Source: Rhodotorula mucilaginosa
Taxonomy: Eukaryota > Basidiomycota > Microbotryomycetes > Sporidiobolales > Sporidiobolaceae
Direction of reading: 5' to 3'
DNA: 64,000 bases
Assembly: GCA_034406715.1 (NCBI GenBank)
Contig: CP137874.1
Coordinates: forward strand, 248,001 to 312,000
The notes under the pieces were generated by a model, which was given only the letters and a program-made list of their open reading frames with translations, had not been told where the DNA came from and ran no database searches. Positions 34,637-45,673 of the stretch are shown here, piece after piece. The position numbers and the translations under genes were made by a program. Numbering within the stretch: the stretch's first letter is position 1; every line of letters starts with the position of its first letter.

Positions 34637-35648
34637 ATGTCGCTCGAGCTGGACTGGTCGACCGTCGACTACGAGTTGACCCGCTCCGTGCACCGCTTCC
34701 TCTCCGAAGCCTTTGCCGCCACCGCCCTGCCCGATTTCGTCGGTCCGATCTCGCTCGACCACTTTTCGTTCGGAGACGAGCAACCCCAGATCGACATCCT
34801 CGACATTACAGACATTGACAAGCAGTTCCTCCTACCCGACGATGACTGCCACGACTCTGACCGCGAGGAACTCCCACCGCCGCCGAGGTCGAGGTCGAGG
34901 TCGCATTCGCCGGCTCCCTTCAACAGCCGCCACACCCTCGAGACAGACTCGTACACCCACGCATCTCCAGCCGGTGGGGCAGGGGCAGGGGCAGGGGCAG
35001 CTTATACGCACCCACCACCACCCCCCAGCTCCTCGGCGCCATCCCCTTCCTTCCAACTGCTCGTCCGCATCTCCTACTCGGGCAACCTCTCGCTCGCCTT
35101 GTCCACCTCGCTCCGGATCAACTACCCTTCACCGGCCTTCATGTCCCTCCCGCTCCACCTCTCCCTCACCGACTTGGCCTTCCAGGGCGTCCTCGTCGTC
35201 GCCTTTGAAGGAGGCAAGAACCGAATCCACCTCTCGCTCGTAGAGGCACCCTCGGCGGAAGGCGCTCCTACTACCTCCACAAGCCTCGCTTCCATGATGG
35301 CAGCCACTTCTGCCTCAAGACCAACCACCGCCACCACGACCACCATGACCGCCGCCGCCCGAGCCGCGTCCAAAAAGGAGCGCTTCCTCCGGTCCGCGCA
35401 CGTCGAATCCCGCGTCGGCAACGCCGACAAGCACGTCCTCCGCAACGTCGGCAAGGTCGAAAAGTTTGTCCTCGACGTCGCTCGCACCACGCTCGAGAAC
35501 GAACTCGTCTTTCCGTGCGTTGTCTCCCGTTCGCTTTTTTCCGGGGGGGGGGTGGCAAAGTGATTCGTAAACGAGACTGACCTTGGGCGCTTCTTTCTCT
35601 CCGGTTACCTCGCTCGCAAACAGCAACTTCCAAACCATCTTGTTCTGA
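34637..35648 (+). CDS. MDM12: MDM12, ERMES tether subunit
   Basis: Lipid-transfer subunit (SMP domain) of the ER-mitochondria encounter structure, bridging MMM1 in the ER to MDM34 on the mitochondrial outer membrane. The start MSLELDWSTVDYELTRSV is the family's N-terminal SMP signature. It is followed by FVGPISLDHFSFGDEQPQID, DITDIDKQF, a variable acidic/Ser/Gly insert, [60 protein letters not shown] and the terminal ELVFPNFQTILF. Two exons (34637-35514 and 35624-35648) join to 300 codons plus stop; the 25-nt last exon carries NFQTILF. Confidence 0.95.
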
Positions 35649-35958
35649 TCAAAAGTTCTTGTGGCCTTCAAAGTGGTCCTCGTCGGTTGTCCGATTGACT
35701 CCCCAGTTCCTCTCCTCTCTCCCTCCTCTCTCTTTCGCCCCCTGTAGCTCGTATTCGCAGGATCGCTGTGTTGCCATATCAAGCATGCTCTATCACGCCT
35801 TTCTATTCTACTGCTTCTAAGTACGGGTCTCGAGAAAATACTGCTGCGCGGAACAGCTTCATCTCGTCACTCTTCTTTCTGCCATCTCCTGCGCCCCGCC
35901 CGCCCAGCTACCCGTGCTCCGATGAGCTAGCCCAAACTCAACGCGAATTGTACTCGAG
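35649..35958. other. Intergenic, MDM12 to RMI1
   Basis: 3' flank of MDM12 and promoter of RMI1, pyrimidine-rich in its first part. Nothing coding recognised. Confidence 0.45.
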
Positions 35959-37837
35959 ATGCCGACTGGGATCCCCGACGCCGTGTACCGGTGGTACCAC
36001 TCTTCGTACCCGACCTTGTCATTCAACCCCGACTGGCTCCAAGCCTGCGTCGACTACCTCCTCGTGAGTCCCACCTCCCTATCCTATCCTATCCTATACC
36101 AATTTGGTCCCTGACCCGCGCCGCCCCGTGCAGGAGTATGACCCGGTCGCGAAAGCGAGCGTGCCAGGCCTGATCAAGGCCATCGAAGTCCAGTTGCTCT
36201 CGTCCGACTTGTCGACTTCCGTCCTCCCACCTTCCACAAACACTTCCTTCCTTCAAGTGAATCACCCCGATCCCGACCCGCACGCGCACGAGCAAAAGAG
36301 ACGGGTTCTCTTCCGCGCGCCCGGAGATTTTGGGGATCCTCCCAACAAGACGAGCAACAAGAAAGCCGGCGTGCTCGTTCAAGTCGTCCAAGTGGACGAT
36401 GTCGCTCATTCGGCTCTCAGTCTTTCGGAGACTTTGCAAGAGAAGAAAGAGGCGCGGAAACTTGCCGCGAAAGGGCGAGCCGGCGGCGACGGTGATGGAG
36501 GACGGATCATGGACTTGAACGACGACGCCGAAGACGATCAAGGGGACCTCGACGCCGAAGCCAAGAGGAGAGCGCTCCTCCACGGTGGTGGTAAAGGAGG
36601 AGGAGCGGGGCCGTCCTTCCCGAGAGGGAGTGGCCGCTTCGTCCTCACCGACGGTGGACCCGCGAGATGGACCGCGTTCGAATTGCAGAGGATTGCCAGA
36701 ATGGGGTTGGAAGAGCTCAGACTGGGGACAAAGGTGCGTGTGTGTGTGTGTGTGTGTTGTGTGCGTGTTTGCTGCGTGTGTTGTCGGATTTTCTGACGCC
36801 CCCCCGCCCCCCCGGAACAGCTCCTCATCCGCGACGTCCCCTGCATCAATGGGATCTTGATGCTCACGCCCCAGAACACGATCGTCAAAGGCTTCCAGGT
36901 CGAGGAACTCGATTCGGTCCGCGAGTGGTACTTTGAGAATGCGTTCCGGAATCGACTCGGGTGAGTCGGGGTCTCTTTGCCGCGTCGGTGAGATTGCGGT
37001 CGGTAGGGGGTGCCCGGGTGCACGCTCCTATAGACTGTTTCGTGAAAGCGTCGACGCCCTGGACTGACAAACCCCGTACTCTGCAGACTCGAACCACTCC
37101 CGGATCCGCGAGGAGGAGGCGCGCCCGAAATGAACATCGAACCGCCACCACCAGCCGCCGCCGCTGCCGCCCCTGCTGCCGCTGCTCCCCGACCGCCGCC
37201 TCCAAGAGCAAACAACAGCAAGGCACGAGGCGCGCCGCATCAACCCCCACGCCAGCAGAAAGCCGACGACGAGGAAGAGGACTATTTCGGCGACGACCTC
37301 GATCTCGATCTCGCCGATTTCGAAATGGCAGATCAACTCGCTCGAGAAGCTTCCGCGTCGACGCGTGGGCTAAAGGCGAACGACCGCGTGGACCACGACG
37401 ACGATGAGGACGAAGAAGAAGAAGCGCTGCGGGAGATGCTCCGGCTCGAATCGGCCGCGAATTTCAAGCCCGGTCCGACGCCTTCGCCGCACAAACCGCC
37501 GCCACAGCTCAAATCGGAGATGAACAGCAACTCGAGCTTTACGAATGCAAATGGTCGGCTGGGAGGGGGCGGCAGACCAACAACGATGGCGGTGAAGAGC
37601 AGCAGCGGCGTTAGTGGCGGCGGGGTCGAAGTGCTCGACCTTGACGACGATGACGACTACGACGACGACGAGCTTGGCAGCGGGAAGAGGAGGGAGGCTG
37701 CGGCGGAGGATATCAAGCCAGTGCGGAAAAAGGTCAAGGCGGAGCCGGTACAGGCGGAGCGGGAGCGGCGGAAGGAAGACGAACCGCCGAGGCGAGGGAC
37801 GAGGAGGACGGTGATCGAGATTGAAGACAGCGATTGA
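35959..37837 (+). CDS. RMI1: RMI1, RecQ-mediated genome instability protein 1
   Basis: OB-fold subunit of the Sgs1/BLM-Top3-Rmi1 dissolvasome that resolves double Holliday junctions. The N-terminal helix AVYRWYHSSYPTLSF and DWLQACVDYLLE match the RMI1 start. The OB-fold is recognisable by LIRDVPCINGILMLTPQNTI with VKGFQVEELDSVREWYFENA. The tail is acidic and low complexity (DYFGDDLDLDLADFEMADQL) and ends in a Lys-rich stretch and RRTVIEIEDSD. An acidic variable insert precedes the OB-fold strand SGRFVLTDGGPARW. Introns carry a TATCC repeat near 36079-36099 and a GT run near 36738-36757. Confidence 0.88.
36079..36099. repeat. (TATCC)4-like microsatellite in RMI1 intron 1
   Basis: Four tandem copies of CCTAT in the intron after ACVDYLL. 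Confidence 0.8.
36738..36758. repeat. (GT)n microsatellite at a splice donor in RMI1
   Basis: The run starts a few bases after the GTGCGT donor at 36734, so length variation would sit next to the donor. Confidence 0.75.
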
Positions 37838-38053
37838 ATGAGGGGGACTCAACTGGCGTGCCGGCTTGCAATACGTTGGAAGAAGAGCACTCTCAGACTG
37901 TTGCCGTTAGTCCTGTGTACAGTCGGGCGGAGTACGCTGTCAACTTGAGCGCGACTTGGGTTTTTTCACGTGTCAGCGCGCGTCGTCCACGCGGAAGCAA
38001 AGGCTCTCTCTCCCTCTCTTCTTTCTGCGACTCTCTCACACGCGCTGCAAGGC

Positions 38054-40881
38054 ATGGCGCGCCGTGCGAGTGGCTCGAAAGTGAGCTACAAGGAGCTCGA
38101 TAGCGATGGCGACGAGGGCATGGCTCCGTGGGGCCTGAGCGACGGCGACGACGTCGACGCGGATCTCAAGGCCCTCAAGGCGGCGGCCCCGCTCGCGAAG
38201 AAGAGGAAGAAGGCGGGAGCGAAGAGTGCAGGAGATACGTACGGCGCACGTGAGTCGTGCGAGCCCGTGTGCCGAGCGGTGCTGCGAGTTGCGGCTGATC
38301 CTTCAACCTCGATTGCCCGAACGCAGGTCGACCGCAGCGGAAGAAGGCGAAAAGGAACAAGGCGCCGCTGCCGGTCAAGCCGAAGGAGGATTGCGAGTCT
38401 GACGCAGTGCAGAAAGACCCCGACGACGGGAACCCCGTCAAGCGGGCCGTCGATGACGGTTCCGACGAGAGCGACTCGGAACAAAAGGCCGCGTCGAACG
38501 AGCCCAACGCCGCCGCGACCGAGTCTACGGCTGCGGGCAACTCACGGCGCCGGGTTTCAGCGGCGAGCTGCTGCTCCAGTTGCCGTTCGAGATGTTTGCC
38601 GAGGCGAGTGCCCCGATGCGTCTTTGCGCTCTCCCTTGTGCTCACCCCGCGTCCTCCCCAACAGATCTGCTCCCACTTCGAGTTGCGCGACCTCGTGCGT
38701 ATCGCCAAGACGTCAAAGAAGCTGCACGATATCCTGCTCGCTCGCAATGCGCGTTTGATCTGGTCTCGTTGTCGTGAGCGCATGGGCTACATCCTGCCGA
38801 CAGACATGTCCGAGATTCAGTTCGCCCTCTTCATTGCTGGTCAAAGTTGCCAGGTACGAAGAGAAATAGCAATGGCTAAGCTGGGACTGCAGCTTACACA
38901 CGCGTTGCTACAGCTCTGCGGGGCGACGAGCGGCGCCTACCGCCCCAAGCTCTGCACGTGGTTGCTTCGGTTGTGCGGCGGCTGCAGGAACAGCCAGTAG
39001 GTTGCCCCAAACGCTCCGTGTCCGACAGATGGCTGATTTTGCTGTATTCGATCGCCGTGCGTAGACTCAGTCATCGCAGATCGCTTGGCAAGAACATCGG
39101 CCGCCTCCATCCGGACACTCTAGCTTGCGTTCGGGCCCAGGAGGAATCTTGTACGTACGCACCTGAACGCTTTTAGGAATGGCGAGGAGTTGTTGAACTT
39201 TCTCGAGTGCGTATTGTGTTCCCAGATCATCCTAGATTGGGTGAGTCCGGAAGCAGGCACGGCGAAAGAAGGCTCTACTAAGCGTGGTTCTACAGACACA
39301 TACCTCGTATCGGAGCTTACCGAAGTCAACAACACTCTCGTACGCCTCCAAGCTCTCGACGACGCAGCGCGCGCTCTTCTCGCGAAGAGGTCCTTGTGGA
39401 CGACTCGTTCGCGGCGGACCGAGATCTCAGACGAGGAGTCTGTCCGTACGGATCGCGTCTCGAGTTACTTGTCCGAACGCAGGGCCTCGATGGATCGCTC
39501 TGCGAAGGTCAGCATCTTTTTTCTCGTGGGATGCAGAGGCCGCAAACTAAGCCCTGCCATACTTGCAGGAAAGCGCTCAAATCGTCAAGAATAATAGGTC
39601 GATCCAACTCCGCGAGGCGCAGCAACAAGCTCGGGTTGCCATGGAGAAGAAGCGTCAGCTCACTATCCGCGTCGAGCAGTGCGTTTGAGATGCTCCCCTT
39701 CGTCCGAAGGCTGGTGCTGACGACGACTTTTGCACTCCAGGACCGTAAAACAGCTCCGCGACAGTCACGGCTGGACGTCAGAGGATACGGCCAAATTGCA
39801 GCAAGGCATGACTGCGAACTATGTCCAATACCCTTACTCTCTCGCACCGAAGAGGCTGCCCAACGACGATCGTGCCGGTACTCTTCGACCCTTGCAAACT
39901 CTGTCGACTTGTTTGGCTGTTAGGCTAACTTTGCTCGTCACAGCGTGGACTACGTTCCGAGTCAAATACCGGGCGGCGATCGAAAAGGAAGAAGCACGGG
40001 AACGCGAGAACGAACAATACCGACAACGCCAAACGCGACTCGAGCAAACCTATGCTTCCATGATGGGGTCTCTCGAGGCCGAGCTCATGTTTGTCCCGTC
40101 GTGGACCGTCGTTTCTTACCAGCGCCCCGTCGTGACTTTCTTGCGGGCCAAACCGACTCCAGGCCAGGACGAGGCGTTTCACGATCCCGAGGTTCTCCGC
40201 GCGACTTTGTTGGCAGCGGCGAAACAGCACGTCCAAGATGAGCGGGTCGCAGCCATTCGCGGTAACGTCGCGGCGCATCTCGGCATCTCTACGAAACAGC
40301 TCTCGAAGAAAGAGAATGACTACCCGAACGACGTGTACGACGAAGCCTTTTTCCAGAAGATACCGAACCGCTTTGCCGTCACGTCTGGCCGACCGCGCAC
40401 GTTCCAGCAGCTGGAGAAACAAAACAACGCCCACACCTGGCCGCTGGCGATCCGCGGTGATCTTGCGGAATGGCGCAGGGCGACTCGACACGTTCTTCTC
40501 GCGGCTGGGAAAGAGGCGTCTTCGGATCTCGACGAGGTGGATGCGCTCGGTGCATCTTTCACCTGGCAGAACGGCCCCGAAGCGATCAAGGCTCACCGCT
40601 ACACTTGGAATGTCATGGTGTGTCGATATGTCTGCCTTCGATCGATAACACCCCGCTGACCGAGCGCCGGTGCATTGCAGGTTGAAACGATCGTCAACAA
40701 AGGACCAGAAGGTCTCGGGCTTTCCGACCTCAAGGACATCAGCGTCGTCTACACTCCGAACAAGGGCAAGGGCAAAGAGAAGGCCCTCGATACGAGCGAC
40801 GACGATGTCAAACCGGTCCGGCGCAAGAAGATCGTGGGCGACAGCGAGGACGACAGCTCGAGCGACGACAGTGACGCCTGA
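38054..40881 (+). CDS. F-box protein with cysteine-rich segment
   Basis: Probable substrate adaptor of an SCF ubiquitin ligase. The ATG at 38054 opens an acidic/basic disordered N-terminus. An F-box follows: ELLLQLPFEMFAE joined through a GC-AG intron (38604-38664) to ICSHFELRDLVRIAKTSKKL, then ILLARNARLIWSRCRER, the usual continuation in basidiomycete F-box proteins. Two CxxC-like pairs follow (SCQLCG, LCGGC). The C-terminal half is charged and helical (YRAAIEKEEARERENEQYRQ, RLEQTYASMMGSLEAELMF, FQKIPNRFAVTSGRPRTFQQ) and ends in an acidic Ser/Asp tail. Between the acidic segment and the F-box the frame shifts at about 38,510-38,560. Only a 38-nt intron would bridge it, so that junction and the exons at 39,000-39,240 are uncertain. 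Confidence 0.65.
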
Positions 40882-41429
40882 GGTGGGTCGGCGTGTGACA
40901 GCTTGATGTGGCAGGAGGATGATCAATGAGGGAGCAGGGTGCATGGTCGGAGACGCTTGACGCTTGACGCTTGACGCTTGTGACGCTTGTCTGTGACGCT
41001 TGTCTGTGATGCTTGGCTTGTTTGATGTGCAACGTGTTTTTCTCCTGAGTATGCGCGCGGGGTTCTTCCATCGGGCTACCTGATCGGGGAGAATACCTGC
41101 ATTCAAAGTGACCTTCGATGCTCTAGCAAGTCGCCGCGAGCCCGTTGATCTCCCCCGTCTCCACCGCTCGATAGCTCGTCCGAAGCGGACCTTTCCGTCG
41201 CTGGTCGGTCTCATCCATAGCGCGAGAGGAAATGCCTCGGACTGTTCCAGCCCCGGTCTGTCGGATGCACCGCCGCCGGAGGACCGAGCCTGCCCGAGGA
41301 CGATGCGACTCTCTTCGCTTTCGCTCACCAAATCTCCGAGCAACACATTCATGAGGTCGTCATGCACAGGCGAGATCTGTAACACTACTTGCGCGTATGT
41401 ACTGCTGAAGGTGGCACGGCGAGGGCTGT
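40882..41429. other. Convergent intergenic region with tandem repeat
   Basis: Shared 3' region of the F-box gene (plus) and the dehydrogenase (minus). Apart from the tandem repeat at 40951-41016 nothing was recognised. Confidence 0.5.
40951..41016. repeat. GACGCTT tandem repeat
   Basis: Four tight GACGCTT units are followed by looser units separated by GT and GTCTGT, the last one mutated to GATGCTT. Confidence 0.85.
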
Positions 41430-43115
41430 TCAAGCGTGGAACGGTCCGAGGCTGTCGGGTCCGGCGACCTCCTTGATGACCTCGAGGCCGGTGTTCCAGA
41501 AGTTGTCGACCAGCTGTACATCAACGGGTTTCCATTAGTGAACACGATCATGCGAGAGGAGCTTTTTCCATCGTTCACGACTCGCCTCTTGATCACTCGC
41601 TTCCTTGGTCTCGCCGCCCTCGTGCGCAGGGTCGTCAAAGTAGGTCCCGTTGGAGTACTTGTTGTCGCGCGCTTCGGGTGAGACTGCAGCCCAGAGGATG
41701 CAGAGCTGTCAAAAGTCGGCGAAGGCCAGCCTTGTCAGCTGATGAAGGTCTTGTGAGGGATGAGAGCGGAGAGTGTGGACTCACGGCACCCTGGTCAGGC
41801 GAGCGCATGATCGGACGAACGGCCGCCTGAATCAGGTTGCCGACGGTCTCTCCGTAGGCTTCGGGGTACTGGCGGGTCTGCCGTGGAAGGAGAGCAAGAT
41901 CGGATGTCAGGCTGCAGGCGTGACGAGCAGGAAGTGGTACAGATGGATCCGGGGAAGAGACTCATCTGTCGCAACTCCGCCTGAGGAAGGTCAAGGTGAG
42001 TCAGCGAGCCATCTTCATGAAGATTCCATTCCGGGGCGGGACATACCAGGGTGAGTGGCATGAACGAGAATCTTGGAACCGGGCGGAATGTATTGCTGAA
42101 CGAGCTTCTTCATGATCAAGATGGTCGCAAGCTTTGTACGCGCGTACAAGTTCTGCGGCCCGACATCCTTCTATTTGTCGGAGGTAGTTGATCTAGTCAG
42201 TTTGATACCCTGTCGGAGCAAGAGGTAGTGCCCCGACTCGCCTTGAACTCCTCAGTGCTGCGGAACTTGTCACCGCCAAAGTTTTCGCTCGGACCGCCGA
42301 ACGTGGTCCGGTGCATCTCAGACGCTTGGAGGACGAGTCGGACATCGGCTTCGGGGTGCTGAGTCGACGTCTTTTCGAGAACGGGAAGCAGGTGCGAGAT
42401 GAGCACGACGTGAGCGAGGCAGTTGATTGTCAAGTGGGCGCTGCAAACGAGTGCGTCCCCTGTCAGCTCATGCGCTCGACCCGCCCTGGACCTCGGCGAA
42501 TTTGATGACGCCACTCACTCGTAACCGTCCTTGGTGAGGGCAAAGTTGTTGACGCCGAGTCCGGCATTCGCAAGCAAACCGTCCAACCGGTCCGAGAACC
42601 TCTCGGCGAGTTTCTTGCCCAGCTGCGCAACCGCCTTCAGGTCCCGGAAGTCGCACACCTCGGCGTGGACCTCGCCGCTCTCCTGTCCGCCGTCGGCCGA
42701 GTCATCTTTCCATTCTCCGAGGAGGCCGTGGAACCCGTCTTGGTAGTCTTTCGGGGCGGCGTGCAGATTGCCGGTCCGGATGTACTCGATGGCGGCATCG
42801 GCGTTGCTCTGCAGGGAGGGGCGTTTGGCTGTGAGCCTCATCTTCTCGTCGACTCTTGGAACCGGTAGAGACTCACTTGCTGCGAGCCGACGATGGTCAC
42901 GTCGGCGCCGTGCGAGTACAAGCAGCGAGCCGCAGACAGGCCGATCCCGTTCGTCCCTGCACGCAGGCCTCCAGGAAGTGTGAGCTGGGAAGTGTTGGCC
43001 AATTCGGAATGTAAATGGACTGACCGCCGGTGACGATGTACTTCCTCCCGACGAGGGAAGGGACGTCCTTCTGAGCAAAGTGCTTTCCAGCGAGGATCCC
43101 GGCGAGGTGCGACAT
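41430..43115 (-). CDS. Short-chain dehydrogenase (retinol dehydrogenase/WWOX-like branch)
   Basis: NAD(P)-dependent SDR. The ATG at 43115 leads to HFAQKDVPSLVGRKYIVTG, completed by GTNGIGLSAARCLYSHGADV (cofactor loop), CDFRDLKAVAQLG, DGLLANAGLGVNNFALTKDG (NAG motif), HLTINCLAHVVLISHLLPVL, VLQASEMH and NLYARTKLATILIMKKL, with the catalytic Tyr and Lys (Y-x-x-x-K) intact. Later come LVHATHPG, LIQAAVRPMIRSPDQGA, NGTYFDDPAHEGGETKEASD and LVDNFWNTGLEVIKEVAGPD. The last intron (41514-41585, 72 nt) has a GC donor (GAG then GCGAGT). It joins SDQE to LVDNFW in frame, whereas reading through runs to a stop. Divergent from the oxidoreductase at 43475. Substrate unknown. Confidence 0.82.
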
Positions 43116-43474
43116 GGTCTAGCTGGGTGGTGATGATAGAGGTAGAAGGCAGAGCAGCTCCATCCTTGCTCGACACTGGCACGCCAAGTGGGGCGCACGA
43201 CAGACACCGACCATCGCCGACAAACCTCGCGAACCGTCGTCATGCCTCGCTCGAGAGGCGAACCTGAGAAGGCCGACCTGCGAGTGAGTGAGGGGAGGCG
43301 CGAGAATGCCCCGGCGTCTTGTGCAAGCCGAGAACCGGTTCAACTTGGCCGCCGCCCCACATCTCCTGAGTCCAGCTCAGACTCTCGCCATCGTATAGAC
43401 GCAGCTGCACTCGCCACCCGCCCCCTGATCCGACTCGCACCGCAGCACCGTTTTGCCCAGACCTCGTCACCACC
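43116..43474. promoter_or_regulatory. Divergent promoter, dehydrogenase / quinone oxidoreductase
   Basis: 359 bp between divergent start codons of two oxidoreductases. No site recognised. Confidence 0.35.
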
Positions 43475-45062
43475 ATGTTCGTCTCCTCACCCTGCCGCTC
43501 AGCTCACAGCTCACAGCTCGCAGCGAGCGAGTCAGAAGCGCAACCGCACACGCTGACAAGGGATACACCACTCAAACAGGAAGGCCTACGTGATTGAAAA
43601 GTACATCAAGCCGGAGGAGCTGCCGACTCGCCTCGTCGAGTGGAAGGACCCGCAACCCAACGACAACGAGATCCTCATCGACGTGCACTATGCTGGGTTG
43701 AACTGTGAGCGCACACTCTCATGCTACACATCGCAGCGAACACTGACCCTGTCACCCCCTCCCACAGTCTTTGACAGTGCGTTCCGAAAACCTGGTCCTT
43801 CGGCACAGGAAAACGGACTGACCTCGCCTTGAAACCCACCGCTCCGCGCCAGTTCTCCAAATTCAGGGCAAGTACCAGCTCAAGCCGCCCTTCCCGTGGA
43901 TCTCGGGCGCCGAATTCAGCGGCATCGTCTCGGCCAACTCGCCCATCCCGAAAGGGTGCCAGTTCGTCCCGGGCAAGACGCGCGTCTTTGGTGCCGGTCA
44001 GGGTTCGTACGCCGAAAAGATCAAGGTCGACTGGCGCACGGTGATCGAGGTGCCAAAGTCGATGGGACTTGATGCGGCGGCCGGATTGTACGTGACGATG
44101 CCGACGAGTTATGCGGCTCTCGTCACCCGCGCACGGACACAGCCCGGCGAGTGGGTACTCGTACACGCTGCGGCAGGAGGTGGTGAGTGCCATTGCCTTT
44201 CTACTGTAGTCCTTACACGCCTGTCACTGAACTCGTCCACTCTCACTATCGCAGTCGGTCTCGCCGCGGTTCAGATCGCGAAAGCCATCGGCGCCAAGGT
44301 CATCGCGACTGCCGGTTCGGAGGAAAAGCTCAAAGTCGCCAAGAGCTTTGGAGCAGACTACGGTATCAACTACAACAACGAAGGGTGGCAGAAGGAGGTC
44401 ATGAAGATCACGCAAGGCCACGGCGCCGACGTCGTCTACGACCCGGTCGGCATGATCGTCCCTTCGCTCAAGTGCATCGCCTGGAACGGTCGCTTGATCA
44501 TTGTCGGCTTTGCCGCAGGTTCTATCGAGAAGGTGAGCTTCCGGCTTTTGCTTTTCTACCCTCGGTGCGGCGATCGCGTCGCGCCGGACGGAAATGTCTG
44601 CGTTGGCCAGCCGCTTGCGGCCCGCTGACCAAGCTGCTTCTCCGCAACAGATTCCGGCGAACTTGCTTCTGCTCAAGAACGTGGCGGCGATGGGTGTGCA
44701 CTGGTGCGTGGCGACTCGATCAGGGCTTTCGTGCCCCCGTACGCCCCATAAGCGAGACCTCCCGCACTAACCAGTCCTCTCCCTTTCTCCTCCTCCTCCT
44801 CCTGACTCCATCCTCTCCGTATCGCATGTATCACCAACGCAAAAACAGGGGCGCCTACGCGAGGAACGAAGCCGAGATGGTCGGCCAGGTGTGGAAGGAA
44901 CTGCTCGCGCTCTTTGAATCGGGCAAGGTCCGCGGCACCGTCTTTGACAAGGTGTTTGACGGCCTCGAGTCGGTCCCGGAAGGACTCCGCGCGCTCGGCG
45001 CCCGCGAGACGTGGGGCAAGGCGGTCGTCAAGGTCAAGGGTGGCCGGGAGGGCAAGTTGTAG
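43475..45062 (+). CDS. Zinc-independent MDR oxidoreductase (NADPH:quinone reductase-like)
   Basis: Medium-chain dehydrogenase/reductase of the quinone oxidoreductase branch. KAYVIEKYIKPEELPTRLVE is the N-terminal strand; then NEILIDVHYAGLN, PFPWISGAEFSGIV, GQGSYAEKIKVDWRTVIEVP, AAGLYVTMPTSYAALVTRA, the cofactor loop WVLVHAAAGGVGLAAVQIAK, GAKVIATAGSEEKLKVAKSF, GADYGINYNN, DVVYDPVGMIV, WNGRLIIVGFAAGSIEKIPA and a C-terminal KVRGTVFDKVFDGLESVPEG. The zinc-binding cysteines of alcohol dehydrogenases are absent. With the ATG at 43475 the first exon encodes a 19-residue Ser/Ala-rich leader joined to KAYVIEK through a 49-nt intron. An alternative is a start codon split by the intron (AT then G). Confidence 0.85.
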
Positions 45063-45673
45063 ATTTTGGTTTCTTTCACTCTCGGATGATCGTGAAGCAG
45101 TATTTGGGCATCAGGGTTTCGGAGCAGGTTGGGTCACGCATGCTCGTACTAGATACTCTAAGGTGCATTAGGGTTTCGGAGCAGGTTGGGTCACGCATGC
45201 TCGTACTAGATACTCTAAGGTGCATTCAAAAAGGACGAAAGCGCCACTTTCGAGGCCCAACGCAGTCGACTCGAGAGCAGAGAGCACGTTGAAAATGCTC
45301 TCTCTCTCTCAGCGCCGCAAGCCGGAACGTGATCGCAGGTGAAGCCCGTTCGTAGGATGTGTGTGATTTCCTATAAGTCTGCCGTATCTGTACAGCGATT
45401 CTTTCCAATATGAGCATTCCTTGGACATGACAACTCGCGGCCGCAAAGATGAATCTGCTTTCCACAACTGAGGCTGGACTCGACGCCGCAGCTCTCCGCC
45501 GGCTATACGAGTGCGAGTGCTCCGCTTTTTGGTGCGAGGCTCGCTTCTAATCCGTCTGTGTCCCGCTGTCTTTCGTCGGCGAGGTACGATCACCGCCTGC
45601 TCTTCATCACAAACATCACTCGACGTCCGACGACCCGCTCGCACGCCTAGAGGCCAGGTGACGAATAGGCAGG
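45063..45673. other. Intergenic region with a 57-bp duplication
   Basis: 3' flank of the oxidoreductase and promoter of the IST3-like gene. It holds the perfect duplication listed separately and a CT run near 45297-45310; otherwise nothing recognised. Confidence 0.5.
45113..45226. repeat. Perfect 57-bp direct tandem duplication
   Basis: Bases 45113-45169 and 45170-45226 are identical, starting AGGGTTTCGGAGCAGG and ending AAGGTGCATT, head to tail without spacer. By eye there is no mismatch. Confidence 0.95.

Noticed and set aside
44815-45062. Possible separate gene at the 3' end of the oxidoreductase
   Set aside because: The exon joins in frame to the upstream oxidoreductase and provides its usual C-terminus.
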